DNA of 64,000 nt, from positions 4,588,001-4,652,000 of the forward strand of contig OZ251458.1 in NCBI GenBank assembly GCA_965242535.1, given 5' to 3'. The position numbers were made by a program, and so were the translations under genes. The stretch is from VXRD01 sp965242535 (GTDB lineage: Bacteria; Latescibacterota; UBA2968). Positions 34,700-44,234 of this stretch are shown here, in pieces (within the stretch, counting starts at the first letter, position 1; each line of letters opens with the position of its first letter). The notes beneath the pieces were generated by a model. The model had not been told where the DNA came from. It worked only from the letters and a program-made list of their open reading frames with translations, and made no database searches.

Positions 34700-35731
34700 T
34701 TATTCCCGCACCGCGTTGACGATTCGCGCGATGACTTCATTTTGGCTTGCGGTCTCGTCGTTTTCTGCTCTGAACTGATCCCACAGCCCCGGGTTTTGCG
34801 CGATGACCAGCCCCAATCGCGGGCATACCCAGATGTGTTTCGCCCCCGCGCCCGATGCGGCAAAGGAATCTCTCGGCGCGTCTGCCCACTGCTTGCCGTG
34901 GTCGTTGCACCAGAAGCCGTGCCCGTATTTCCAATTTTCTTCGGGTTCGTTTTGCAAAATGAAGGCATTGGTTTGGGTGGCTTCTCTGAGGTAATTTTCC
35001 GGGACGATCTCAACGCCGTTCCACCTGCCGTAATTGAGCCACAAGTGCCCTGCGCGCAGTTGATCGCGCAATGTGGTATGCACTTGGGTATAGTACCCGA
35101 AAATGTCGATTCGCGCATCGTCGCCCAGGTCAAAGTTGGAGTGCGAATGCGTCCAGGTGCCGCCGATGGGATCGCGCATCTTTTCCTCGATCAACTTTCC
35201 ACACCCAGGCGATCCATCGGGATCGTTCGCGTCGTAATACCCGTACATTTTGGCGATGGCGTGCGTGAGGATGTTCATGCCATAGGTTTGATAGTGAAAG
35301 ACCTCGCCCGGCTTTTCCCCCGGTTTCATGTAGCCCGACACATTGCAGATGAGATGCCGAAAAGTGATGTCGCGGTCTTTTTCAAACGCATATCGCCCGG
35401 GCTTTGGGCCTTCCCGCTCGCCCACATCCATCATTTCCGGATAGTGGTTGACGATCCGTTCATCGAGCGAAGACAATTTGCCCTCGGCGACCACGATGCC
35501 CAAGAGCGTGGCGTAATACGACTTTGCGGCCGATGCCTGCGAATGCGCGGAACCCGCCACAACGCCGTGCAGCCACTCGGCAACGAGATAGCCGCAACGC
35601 GCGATCCCCACTTGAAAGGGCCGCTCGCCCGCCACCTCGCGCAACCACGCCTGCACCCGTGCGAGTTCATCCGCATCAAAGCCGAGATCCCCGGGCAATC
35701 GCGTCTCCCACTCCGCGCTTGGAAAAGTCAT
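34700..35731 (-). CDS. Serine hydrolase of the beta-lactamase (class C/DD-peptidase) fold
   Basis: This 343-residue protein has the nucleophile motif SAAK (S-x-x-K) at about 67-70 in SQASAAKSYYATLLG, an HYQTYGMNILTHAI segment at the Y-x-N position, and SGAGAKHIWVCPRLGLV near the end, where the family's third motif lies. No signal peptide is present, so it is more likely an esterase/amidase of small molecules than a cell-wall enzyme. AGGAG precedes the ATG. It is the last gene of the run 37678-34700. Confidence 0.8.
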   Translation of the reverse strand: MTFPSAEWETRLPGDLGFDADELARVQAWLREVAGERPFQVGIARCGYLVAEWLHGVVAGSAHSQASAAKSYYATLLGIVVAEGKLSSLDERIVNHYPEMMDVGEREGPKPGRYAFEKDRDITFRHLICNVSGYMKPGEKPGEVFHYQTYGMNILTHAIAKMYGYYDANDPDGSPGCGKLIEEKMRDPIGGTWTHSHSNFDLGDDARIDIFGYYTQVHTTLRDQLRAGHLWLNYGRWNGVEIVPENYLREATQTNAFILQNEPEENWKYGHGFWCNDHGKQWADAPRDSFAASGAGAKHIWVCPRLGLVIAQNPGLWDQFRAENDETASQNEVIARIVNAVRE

Positions 35732-35763
35732 ATCAAAAATCTCCTCGTATCGGGACAGACGTT

Positions 35764-36153
35764 TTATTCAACTGATAATGGGCCAATCAGTCGCTGAGCG
35801 AGTTGCAAAAAATCTTCAGCGCGATCGATTTGTACCTGTGCTTGGTCAAAATTAACAGCCTGTCTTTCGCCGTAATCGCCGCTGTGACGCACCGCCTGCG
35901 CTTCTATGAGATACCGATGGAACTCTACTGGCACTCTTTTTGGTTTGGCAAATACACGTCCGAAAGCCGCAATAACTGCCGAGTGTCTCGAAAATGACAA
36001 TCTATCGCCTTCTAAAAAAGCTTCGGCAATATAGAACATTGCATAGTAAGCCCTGGCCGCCGCATATCCCGGATATTCTCCTTTCATGAGCCATTTGGCA
36101 GCATTGAGACTATCCTGCGCTTGTTGCAAAAGCTCCTGCTGTTCATCCGTCAT
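35764..36153 (-). CDS. HEPN-domain protein (toxin half of a HEPN/MNT pair)
   Basis: This 129-residue all-helical protein has the HEPN pattern AARAYYAMFYIAEAFLEGDR, SFSRHSAVIAAFGRVF and FHRYLIEAQAVRHSGDYG. HEPN proteins of this type are RNases or are regulated by the partner nucleotidyltransferase. A clean R-x4-6-H catalytic motif is not certain. The ATG overlaps the upstream nucleotidyltransferase stop in ATGA, the standard layout for this toxin-antitoxin family. Confidence 0.8.
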   Translation of the reverse strand: MTDEQQELLQQAQDSLNAAKWLMKGEYPGYAAARAYYAMFYIAEAFLEGDRLSFSRHSAVIAAFGRVFAKPKRVPVEFHRYLIEAQAVRHSGDYGERQAVNFDQAQVQIDRAEDFLQLAQRLIGPLSVE

Positions 36154-36464
36154 AACGCAACCCCCTCTTTGCGAATATTCCGAAGTAGGGGACCGCGTTT
36201 GTTTTCGTAACGATGGCGATCGAGAAACACACAACTGATCACCACTTCGCTTTCCAAACAAAGATCGGACACGATCCCACCGGTGCGCTCAATTTCCTCG
36301 CCTGCATTTACAGGGCCATTTAAGACGACGAGCACATCGATATCCGAGTCGGGGTTTGCATCGCCGCGGGCCCTCGAACCGAATAACACCATGCGCGCCA
36401 GCCGATCCCCGTAAAATATCTCAAAACGATGGCGCAATTTTTGGAGAACGACTTTCAAATTCAT
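36150..36464 (-). CDS. MNT-type nucleotidyltransferase (antitoxin half of the HEPN/MNT pair)
   Basis: This 104-residue minimal nucleotidyltransferase has the signature LFGSRARGDANPDSDIDVLVV (G-S-x-R-x-R-G-D with Asp-x-Asp), where the two Asp bind metal. In characterised pairs it adenylylates the HEPN toxin. AGGAG lies nine bases ahead of ATG 36462-36464; a GTG two codons earlier is possible. It lies about 80 bases downstream of the enolase-superfamily gene. Confidence 0.85.
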   Translation of the reverse strand: MNLKVVLQKLRHRFEIFYGDRLARMVLFGSRARGDANPDSDIDVLVVLNGPVNAGEEIERTGGIVSDLCLESEVVISCVFLDRHRYENKRGPLLRNIRKEGVAL

Positions 36465-36544
36465 AGCCACGCACTCCTACCGCCAGTCCACCTATCTCCG
36501 CCCCGTGCATACTTTTTGGCGGAGAACGGATTTTGCTCGCGAAT

Positions 36545-37678
36545 TTATCGCCCCACCCGGAACCCATCTTCTCGCACGATGCCTTCTGCTATCGCGTCTG
36601 CCTCGAGGTCAAAGCCCGTTCCCGGCGTGTCGGGCACGATCAAACACCCGTCCCGCATCGCCCATCCGTCTAAGACGAGGCCCGGCATGGCGGCGGGGGC
36701 GGCTTCTTGCAGGGAGAAATGCGGGATGGACGCGGCGAAATGCGCGTGGGCATAGCGCTCGATCAGACTGCCCCAGCAGTGGGGGGCGCACTGGCCGCCC
36801 CAGGGCTCGATCATCGCGGCGGTTTCGCGCCACCACGTGAGGCCCTTGGCGCGAAAATCGTGTTGCACCACGTCGATCCATCCCCGTTTGACCATCTCGA
36901 AATAATTGGGCGGTGGCGGCCCGGATTCGCCATCGGCAACCAGCGTGTCGTAGCCCTTTTGGACGATGAATCGCTTAAACGCCTCGTTAAAAGACCGATC
37001 CTCGTGAAAGGGTTCTTCAAACCAGTAGATGCCCACGTCTTCGCAGCGCTCGAGAATGTCTTTTGCGATGTTGAGCGTCGTACCGTTGTTGGCGTCGATG
37101 AGGATTTTCGCATCGGCACCTGCGGCTTCCCGAACGCTGTGGATGACCAGCACATCCCGATCCGTGCCCTCTCCGACGGGCATCCAGCGCGCGCCGCGAC
37201 CGATTTTGATTTTGAAATTTTTGTACCCGTACTCGTGCCCGGTTTTGACTTCCTCGCGGAAGATGGCACCGGCCTCCTCGTCTGAGGCGTCCAAGTCGTC
37301 GATGTAAATGGACCCGTCGTACAATTCGACCGCGCGCGATCCCCGAGCGCCCAAGAGTTGGTACAGGGGCGCGCCCGACAATTTTGCCGCCAGATCCCAC
37401 AGGGGCAAGTCGATCGCCCTTCCGCCTTCTGTCGATCCGGCGGGCAGTTGGAACACATCCCCCACGGATTTGCCCACCAACGCCTCGGCGCCTTCCCGAT
37501 CCAACCGCGACCACCCAACGCCGATAGCGCCGCTGTTCGTGTGGATGCGGACGACGGGGTCCGTCACCGTATCCCCGTGGACGCCGATGCGCGCATTGCG
37601 CCCGACCACGCGGGGGCGTTTGAATTTCATGACCACTTTTTCGATTCGGACGATTTTTTCCCGGTGCAAATTCGGCAT
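36545..37678 (-). CDS. Mandelate racemase/muconate lactonising enzyme-family protein (enolase superfamily)
   Basis: This 377-residue protein has a capping domain followed by a TIM barrel with KNFKIKIGRG (K-x-K base), ILIDANNGTT (first metal Asp), YWFEEPFHED (metal Glu) and VADGES (third acidic ligand). It would abstract the alpha proton of a carboxylate, typically dehydrating an acid sugar. An active-site His/Asp dyad was not located with certainty, so the subgroup is open. GAGG lies ahead of the ATG. It is transcribed away from the FAD oxidoreductase gene. Confidence 0.88.
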   Translation of the reverse strand: MPNLHREKIVRIEKVVMKFKRPRVVGRNARIGVHGDTVTDPVVRIHTNSGAIGVGWSRLDREGAEALVGKSVGDVFQLPAGSTEGGRAIDLPLWDLAAKLSGAPLYQLLGARGSRAVELYDGSIYIDDLDASDEEAGAIFREEVKTGHEYGYKNFKIKIGRGARWMPVGEGTDRDVLVIHSVREAAGADAKILIDANNGTTLNIAKDILERCEDVGIYWFEEPFHEDRSFNEAFKRFIVQKGYDTLVADGESGPPPPNYFEMVKRGWIDVVQHDFRAKGLTWWRETAAMIEPWGGQCAPHCWGSLIERYAHAHFAASIPHFSLQEAAPAAMPGLVLDGWAMRDGCLIVPDTPGTGFDLEADAIAEGIVREDGFRVGR

Positions 37679-37818
37679 GAGAAACTCCTCATTTTGATTG
37701 AGACGGACGCGATTTCAGTTTGCAAAATATAATGTCAAAGCGCGCGATATCAAATGTCAAATTATCAGACAGAATGCCGAGATGCGTCCGCGTACCGCGA
37801 TCCCGCAACGTTCTCACC

Positions 37819-37846
37819 TTGACAACATGTGGCTTTGCCGTATGTT
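37819..37846 (+). promoter_or_regulatory. Predicted sigma-70 promoter for the FAD oxidoreductase gene
   Basis: -35 TTGACA (37819-37824), 16-base spacer and -10 TATGTT (37841-37846), in the divergent gap between the enolase-superfamily and FAD genes. Confidence 0.45.
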
Positions 37847-37891
37847 GTGTTCGCAAGGCGGATGGTCAACGGGAAAACCGAGGGGGGCAAG

Positions 37892-39235
37892 GTGTCGATC
37901 CATAGCGAAGCGAAAAGAGACATTCCGATTGTGGAAAACGTGGATGTCGTGGTTTGTGGCGGCGGGCCGGCCGGTATTGCGGCTGCGATCTCGTGTGCGC
38001 GGCAAGGAGCGAGGACGCGATTGATCGAGTTGCACGGTTGCCTAGGAGGCGTTTGGACGACGGGCGCGTTGAGTTGGATCATCGATTCCGTGGACAAGCC
38101 CGGCATCATGGCGGAGATCACAGATCGGCTCGACGCCCGGGATGCGCGCCGTCTCCGCGTGCCGGGCGGAAAGAACTACGCGTACGATGTCGAAGAGATG
38201 AAGTTGCTCCTCGAGGAAATGTGCGTCGAGGCGGGGGTCGAAATTCGGTTGCTGACGCGCGTGGTCGGCGCGGCGCGCGACAGCGAGAATCGGCTTTCCG
38301 TCGTGATTACAGAGTCCAAAACCGGGCGCGAAGCGTGGCACGCATCGGCTTTTGTCGACGCGACAGGGGACGGCGATCTCGGAGCGCTTTCCGGATGCGG
38401 GTTCGATGTCGGGCACCCGGAAACCGGAAACGTCCAGCCGATGAGTTTGATGGCGTTGATCGCCGGGTTGCAATTCGATCGGATCGAACCCTATGTCGGC
38501 GGGTCTATGAAAGAGCCGAAGCAACGACTCTGCGCGTTGATGGACGCGCTCGGGGTTTCGCCTTCTTACGGTCACCCGACATTGTTTCGCATCCGGGACG
38601 ATCTCTTCGCGCTGATGGGCAATCACCAATACGGCGTGAAATGCGACGATGCCCAGGCGATCACAGCGGCGACGATCCGCGCGCGTCGGGAAATCCATAC
38701 CCAAGTGGCGGCCTTGCGCGCCCGCGGCGGCGTATGGTCAAATATGCGCGTGGTGGCAACGGGCGCGCAAATCGGCATTCGGGAAGGACGGCGGATTCGC
38801 GGACGGTACGAGGTGACGGGAGAGGATATCCTCCACGGCGCGCGGTTCGAGGATGCCGTCTGCCGGGTCACGATGGGCATTGACGTACACTCGACCGATC
38901 CGAAAAAAACGAAGATCGTCGAGGCCAAGCCCCACCGGTCGCGCCCTTACGACATTCCACTTCGGGCGCTGATCGCGCGGGATGTCGATGGCCTGCTCAT
39001 GGCGGGCCGCTGCATAAGCGGCGATTTCATCGCGCATTCGAGCTATCGGGTGACGGGAAACGCCGTGGCGATGGGACAGGCCGCGGGCGTTTGTGCCGCC
39101 AAATCCGCTCTGTCGAATAGGTTGCCCCATGAAGTCCCGTGGCGCGAGGTCAAAGCGGATCTCGACGCGATCGATGCGGGCGTTGAGAAAACTCGGCACG
39201 CCACTTTTCGTCTTGACGATTGCCACAAGATATAG
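37892..39235 (+). CDS. FAD-dependent oxidoreductase (FAD_oxidored family)
   Basis: This 447-residue flavoprotein has VDVVVCGGGPAGIAAAISCARQG (dinucleotide-binding GxGxxG), IELHGCLGGVWTTGALSW typical of the PF12831 group, FVDATGDGDLGALSG, and a C-terminal DGLLMAGRCISGDFIAHSSYRVTG and AMGQAAGVCAA for FAD closure. Genomes with many enolase-superfamily and sulfatase genes often carry this family, of largely unknown substrate. The GTG start at 37892 is preferred because of GAGGGGGG just upstream; an ATG at 37862 is the alternative. Confidence 0.83.
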   Translation: MSIHSEAKRDIPIVENVDVVVCGGGPAGIAAAISCARQGARTRLIELHGCLGGVWTTGALSWIIDSVDKPGIMAEITDRLDARDARRLRVPGGKNYAYDVEEMKLLLEEMCVEAGVEIRLLTRVVGAARDSENRLSVVITESKTGREAWHASAFVDATGDGDLGALSGCGFDVGHPETGNVQPMSLMALIAGLQFDRIEPYVGGSMKEPKQRLCALMDALGVSPSYGHPTLFRIRDDLFALMGNHQYGVKCDDAQAITAATIRARREIHTQVAALRARGGVWSNMRVVATGAQIGIREGRRIRGRYEVTGEDILHGARFEDAVCRVTMGIDVHSTDPKKTKIVEAKPHRSRPYDIPLRALIARDVDGLLMAGRCISGDFIAHSSYRVTGNAVAMGQAAGVCAAKSALSNRLPHEVPWREVKADLDAIDAGVEKTRHATFRLDDCHKI

Positions 39236-39427
39236 TATTATAGCGACGTGTTACAACCCTCCCCGCTACTAAATGTAGTTCCCCAATGCTCCCCGAGCGG
39301 CCGTTTGCAACTGCCGTTTCCCCATTTCTCCCTCCGTTGGCGCGTCGGCGTCCTGACCCCATCACATCCCCTTGTTCTTTCGCGCTTTGTGTTCTCAATT
39401 CCCCTGTTTTGCTTAGGAGGTTTCGCG

Positions 39428-42400
39428 TTGCATTTGACTCGTTTGCAAGCACTGGGTTTTAAGTCCTTTCCCCAAAAACTCGATATGCCCTTCCAAAAAG
39501 GCATCACCTGCGTCGTGGGGCCAAATGGGTGTGGCAAGTCCAATGTGGTCGACGCGCTGCGCTGGGCACTGGGCGAACAGCGGCCCCGATCCCTGCGGAG
39601 TGGCAACATGGGCGATGTCATTTTTTCTGGGACGCGCTCGCGCAAGCCGCTCGGTATGGCCGAGGTCTCGCTCACCTTGGACAATTCTCAAAAAGTTTTG
39701 CCCACCGAATTTACAGAAGTGACCCTGACGCGCCGCTTGTTCCGCTCCGGCGAGAGCGATTATTTGATCAACAAAATTCCGTGTCGCCTGAAAGACATCC
39801 AAAACCTGCTGATGGACACCGGGCTGGGCACGCAGTCTTCTTATGTGATCGAACAGGGCATGGTGGATGAGATCATCAGCGACAACGCCGAAGAACGCCG
39901 CAGGTGCTTCGAGGAGGCCGCGGGCGTGACGCGGTATAAAATCCGCCGCAAGTCCGCATGGAACCGGCTCATCGCCGTGCGCCAAGACCTGCAAAGGATG
40001 GAAGACTGGCTCGGGGAAATCCAACGCCAAGTCGCGTCTTTGCAACGCCAAGAGCGCAAGGCCAGGCTGTACAAAGCCCTGTCGGACGAAGTGCGCGACC
40101 TCGAGATCAAATTGGCGCGCTTCCAATATTTCGAGTTGGCGGACAAAGCCGTGCCCCTGCGCGAGGAAATGGCTTTTCTCAGAGAAGATGTCGAAATCTC
40201 CGAAACCCAAATGACCACCCTCGAGGCCAAGCTCGAGGAAATGCGCGCGGAACTGGCAGATCGAGACCGGGTGCTCGCCCAAGCCAATGCCGAGATCGCA
40301 CAGCACGTCGCGCTCGTGCATCGCAAAGACAGAGAAATCGGGGTCGCGCGGGAAGAGGTGCGCGGCATTCGCGCTTTTTTGGAACGTGCCGAACAGCAAC
40401 AAATATCCCTGAAAGAGCGGTTGAACAACGCGCAAAAAGACCAGAAAACCGCCGAGGAAGACGGGCGAACCGCCGCGCAAAAACGCGAAGCCGCGGAATC
40501 GAAACTCAAAGCGGACACCGCCCATCTCGAATCGGACACGCGCGACTTGGACGCGCAGCGCGCACGGGTCGATGCACAGAAATCCCAACTGATGAACCTG
40601 TTGCGCCAAAGCAGCGATCGGGGCAAACGCCTCGAGCGCATGCAGGCCGAGCGCGAGGGCATCGCGCAGCGGCAGGGGCGGTTGACCAAAGACATCGAGC
40701 GCGTGGTGGCGCGCCGCGTCGAGGCCGATGAAATCGCCGAGCGAGCCGCCCAGCAGATCGCGGCGATCGAGGGGCAAATTGCCCGACGCGCCGAAGAACG
40801 CGAGCGACACATCGCGAGCCGCGACCGCTGCATCGCCGAGCGCGATGAACAAATCGAGGAGCGCAATCGCCTGCGCGCCCGCCTCGAAGCGGATCGCGCG
40901 CGCGTGGCCCTGCTTCAAAAATTGCGCGAGGGTTTCGAGGGCTATTCCAAAGGCGTGCGCGCCTTGGCCGTGGATTCGCCATTTGCCGACCGCATCCAAG
41001 GCGTGGTCGCCGACATGGTCGCCGTCGCGCCCGAATACGTCACCGCGATTGAAGCCGCGTTGGGGCGGGCTTTGGAGTGTTTGATCGTGCGCGATACCCG
41101 CGATGCGAACGCGGCGATCGCGTTTCTCCGGCAAGGCGAACACGGCGCCGCGGCGTTTTTGCCCATTGAACGCATCGTCCAAAATGGCGCGCCATGCGAT
41201 TTGCCCAACGGAAAGGGCGTCGTGGGGTGGGCGAGCGATTTGTTGGCCCCACAGCGCGATGAACGCGGCGCCGCATCCGCGCTGTTGCGCCACACCTTGC
41301 TCGTTCAAGACGCGCAGACCGCGATCGCGCACGGCGATGCGATGCGCGCCAAAGGCGTCGAGATCGTCACGCTTAGCGGCGAGGTGTTCGCCGCAGACGG
41401 CACGGTTTACGGGGGCGCGGATGCGACTTCGGAATCGGGGCTGATCGGCCGGCAACAACAAATCGACGATCTCCTGTCCGCCATTGAAGCCGCGCGAACA
41501 GAACTCGCAACGCGGGAAACGCAGGTGGCACACGCGAACGAATCGCTAGCGGAACACCTCGCGCAAATCGAGGCGTGTGACCGCGCCTTGGCCGATTTGC
41601 ACAACGGGCGGGCGGGCCTGCAGCGGGATCGGCAAAATGCCGAGACAGAAGCCAAACGCCAAGCGCGCGCCGCAGCCGAACTCGACGGCGAAACCGCGCA
41701 ACTGTCCGAGCGCGAAAGCGAACTCGCGCAACTCATCGCCCGAGCGACCGGCGCCCAAGGCGCGCTCGACGCCAAACGCCAAGCCCTCGAAGAAGCGGTT
41801 CGCCGCGCCGATGCGGACTTGCGCGAAAGGGAAAACCAGCGGCGCGCATTGCAAGATGGCGTGGCCGCCGTGCGCGTGACCATCGCTTCCCTGCGCGAGC
41901 GCGTGGAGAGCCTAGGCCATGAAGCGGCGCGCCTGTCCCGCGAACAAGGCGCGATCGCCCGAGAGATCGAGCGGTTGCGCGGCGAGGCCGACGAGAGCAA
42001 AAAGCGCGCACGCGCACGCGAGGAGCGCATTCGGGTCGCATCGGGCGAACTCGAGGCGTTGCACGGGCAACAGACGCAAATCGAGCAAAAGCGCGATGCC
42101 CAAGCGCGCGGGCAACACGAGATCGGGATGGCGACGCGCGCGCTCGAAGAAAAGTTGCGGGAAAAGAATCGCCGCACCGCGCAACACCGCACGCGCTTGG
42201 GCGAACTCGAGGTGGCTATGGCGCGCATGAAAGAGCGCGGCGAGGGGATCATCCAGCGCGTCAAGCGCGATTACGAGGTCGATATCGCCGAGCAAGGGCG
42301 GCTTTCCGATCCGGAATTTGGCGCGGATATGGCGGAGAAAAAGGCGCGGGAACTGCAAGAGCGGTTGCGGCGCATGGGATCCGTGAACTTGGCCGCGCTC

Positions 42401-43039
42401 GAGGAGTACGAGGTTCAAAAAGAGCGGTTTGAATTTCTCACGCGCCAGCGCGACGATCTCTTGGAGGCCGAGGAAATCGTCAAGCGCACGATCGCGCGCA
42501 TCGACCGCACCGCGCGCCAACGCTTTCTCAATACCTTTGGCCGGATTCGGGAGCATTTCCAAAACACGTTTCAGGAATTTTTTGAAGGCGGCGAAGCGGA
42601 TCTGACCATGGCGCCGGATGAGGATCCGCTCGAAGCCCCCATCGTGATCACGGCGCGGCCGTGGGGCAAACGCCTCCAGAGCATCAACCTGCTTTCGGGC
42701 GGAGAGCGCGCGCTGACGGCCATCGCCCTGCTCTTTGCCATTTACCTGGTCAAACCCAGTCCCTTTTGCGTTCTCGACGAGGTGGATGCCCCCCTCGACG
42801 ACGCCAATATCGCGCGCTTTGTCAAGGTGATTCAAAAATTCTCTGCCCAGTCGCAGTTCATCGTCGTCACCCACAACAAGGGGACGATGGAATCCGGCGA
42901 GACCCTGCACGGCGTGACGATGGAAGAACCCGGGGTGTCGCGCCTCGTTTCGGTCAGGATGTCCCAAGAGGAGGAAGCCCCCCTCGATGAGGTCGCCGCG
43001 CTGACCGAGCCCGTGGCACAACCCGCAGATGACGATTGA
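39428..43039 (+). CDS. smc: Chromosome segregation protein SMC
   Basis: This 1203-residue protein has the whole SMC plan: Walker A GPNGCGKS (31-38), a long N-terminal coiled coil, the hinge (about 505-680, FEGYSKGVRALA to VYGGADATSESG), the returning coiled coil, the signature LLSGGERALTAIALLF and Walker B PFCVLDEVDAPLDD. It compacts DNA as a homodimer with ScpA/ScpB, which are not nearby. The start is TTG 39428, seven bases after a perfect AGGAGG; longer upstream frames lack a site. A strong terminator follows. Confidence 0.96.
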   Translation: MHLTRLQALGFKSFPQKLDMPFQKGITCVVGPNGCGKSNVVDALRWALGEQRPRSLRSGNMGDVIFSGTRSRKPLGMAEVSLTLDNSQKVLPTEFTEVTLTRRLFRSGESDYLINKIPCRLKDIQNLLMDTGLGTQSSYVIEQGMVDEIISDNAEERRRCFEEAAGVTRYKIRRKSAWNRLIAVRQDLQRMEDWLGEIQRQVASLQRQERKARLYKALSDEVRDLEIKLARFQYFELADKAVPLREEMAFLREDVEISETQMTTLEAKLEEMRAELADRDRVLAQANAEIAQHVALVHRKDREIGVAREEVRGIRAFLERAEQQQISLKERLNNAQKDQKTAEEDGRTAAQKREAAESKLKADTAHLESDTRDLDAQRARVDAQKSQLMNLLRQSSDRGKRLERMQAEREGIAQRQGRLTKDIERVVARRVEADEIAERAAQQIAAIEGQIARRAEERERHIASRDRCIAERDEQIEERNRLRARLEADRARVALLQKLREGFEGYSKGVRALAVDSPFADRIQGVVADMVAVAPEYVTAIEAALGRALECLIVRDTRDANAAIAFLRQGEHGAAAFLPIERIVQNGAPCDLPNGKGVVGWASDLLAPQRDERGAASALLRHTLLVQDAQTAIAHGDAMRAKGVEIVTLSGEVFAADGTVYGGADATSESGLIGRQQQIDDLLSAIEAARTELATRETQVAHANESLAEHLAQIEACDRALADLHNGRAGLQRDRQNAETEAKRQARAAAELDGETAQLSERESELAQLIARATGAQGALDAKRQALEEAVRRADADLRERENQRRALQDGVAAVRVTIASLRERVESLGHEAARLSREQGAIAREIERLRGEADESKKRARAREERIRVASGELEALHGQQTQIEQKRDAQARGQHEIGMATRALEEKLREKNRRTAQHRTRLGELEVAMARMKERGEGIIQRVKRDYEVDIAEQGRLSDPEFGADMAEKKARELQERLRRMGSVNLAALEEYEVQKERFEFLTRQRDDLLEAEEIVKRTIARIDRTARQRFLNTFGRIREHFQNTFQEFFEGGEADLTMAPDEDPLEAPIVITARPWGKRLQSINLLSGGERALTAIALLFAIYLVKPSPFCVLDEVDAPLDDANIARFVKVIQKFSAQSQFIVVTHNKGTMESGETLHGVTMEEPGVSRLVSVRMSQEEEAPLDEVAALTEPVAQPADDD

Positions 43040-43062
43040 CGACAGGTTGAAGCATCGTGGAC

Positions 43063-43101
43063 AAAGGGCGACGGCGCGTACCGTCGCCCTTTTATTTTTT
43101 T
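43063..43101 (+). terminator. Rho-independent terminator after smc
   Basis: Arms AAAGGGCGACGG and CCGTCGCCCTTT with loop CGCGTA, followed by TATTTTTTT. It lies 24 bases after the smc stop. Confidence 0.95.
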
Positions 43102-43184
43102 CGGAAACGCATATATTGTCGGGCGGAGTGGGGTACAATGTGGTTTTGGAGTTTGGCCGGGGACTGACACTTTGGAGATTTTCA

Positions 43185-44219
43185 ATGCAAAAGCAATTGC
43201 GTGCGAAAGGCCCGTATCCGATGGGATGGCTCGTTCTCATCGTTCTCATTTTGTCTTTCGCGTGTGGCCCACGGCCCGCCGAAATCAAGCTCGCGACCTA
43301 CAATATCTATTGGCTCGACGATGGGATTTCCGATGCGCGCAAAGCGCGGTTGCAAACGGTGGTGCGCGAACTCGATGCCGACATCATCGGCTTTCAGGAA
43401 ATCCAATCGAAAGCTGCACTCGCGCGCATTTTGCCCGACGATTATGCGATTGGCATGATGGATGATCCCGAGGATTCCCTAGAACTCGCCATAGCCGTGC
43501 GCGCGCCGTTTGAAATTGCGGACCTCAAGATGGTATTCCCCGAAAAAGTACACGACCGCGCATTCCCCAGAAAACGCGATTTGCTCCAAGCCTATGTCGA
43601 GGGGTATGGCCGCCGTTTGATCGCGCTCGTTCACCACGCCAAAGCCCGGTCGGGGGGGCGCATCGAAACCGATCCGCGCAGGGAAGAAAGCGCGAGGATG
43701 ATCGCGCGCTATCTGTCTAGCCGCGTGAAATACGACCACATCGTGTTGCTCGGGGATTTTAATGACAACCCCGATGACCGCTCGCTCAACATCCTCGAAT
43801 CCGGCGACCCCAACGCGCCTGCTGGCATTGACGCCGCGCCCGATGCGTTTCTCTACAACACGTCCGAAGCCCTGTTGGAAAAGGACCATTGCTCTTACGG
43901 ATACAATTATCTCTACGACAAAATCGAAAGCGATTCGTTTGATCCCGCGGTTCCGGGCGCGCGGGCCGAAAACAATAAGTGGCGGGGAAAACCCCACGAT
44001 TTTCTGCGCGATGTCGCGGTCAAAGCGATCCTGTTCGACCAAATCCTCGTTTCCCAAAATCTGCGGGATCGCGTCGTCGCATCGGGCGTTTTCACCCGCG
44101 CCGAAGCCGTTAGAGGCAGCCGATCGCGCATTCGCTTTCACGGCGATAAAATCGTCTATACACAGCGCGGCACATTTGCTTCGGATCACGTCCCCGTATG
44201 GACGATTTTGAAATTCTGA
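43185..44219 (+). CDS. Endonuclease/exonuclease/phosphatase-family lipoprotein-like protein
   Basis: This 344-residue protein has an N-terminal hydrophobic helix ending FACGPRP (a lipobox-like site, not perfect). The EEP fold follows: IKLATYNIYWLDDG (Asn), DIIGFQEIQSK (metal Glu), HIVLLGDFNDNPDD (Asp-x-Asn), and the C-terminal FASDHVPVW (Asp-His pair). It should be an exported metal-dependent phosphodiesterase or nuclease. TGGAG lies nine bases ahead of the ATG. It starts after the smc terminator and is followed 15 bases later by the adenine methylase. Confidence 0.85.
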   Translation: MQKQLRAKGPYPMGWLVLIVLILSFACGPRPAEIKLATYNIYWLDDGISDARKARLQTVVRELDADIIGFQEIQSKAALARILPDDYAIGMMDDPEDSLELAIAVRAPFEIADLKMVFPEKVHDRAFPRKRDLLQAYVEGYGRRLIALVHHAKARSGGRIETDPRREESARMIARYLSSRVKYDHIVLLGDFNDNPDDRSLNILESGDPNAPAGIDAAPDAFLYNTSEALLEKDHCSYGYNYLYDKIESDSFDPAVPGARAENNKWRGKPHDFLRDVAVKAILFDQILVSQNLRDRVVASGVFTRAEAVRGSRSRIRFHGDKIVYTQRGTFASDHVPVWTILKF

Positions 44220-44234
44220 TGGCGGATCGCATGC

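Noticed and set aside
39413..41533. Long open frame antisense to smc
   Set aside because: It mirrors the codon bias of smc, has no ribosome site or recognisable domain, and smc on the other strand is unmistakable.
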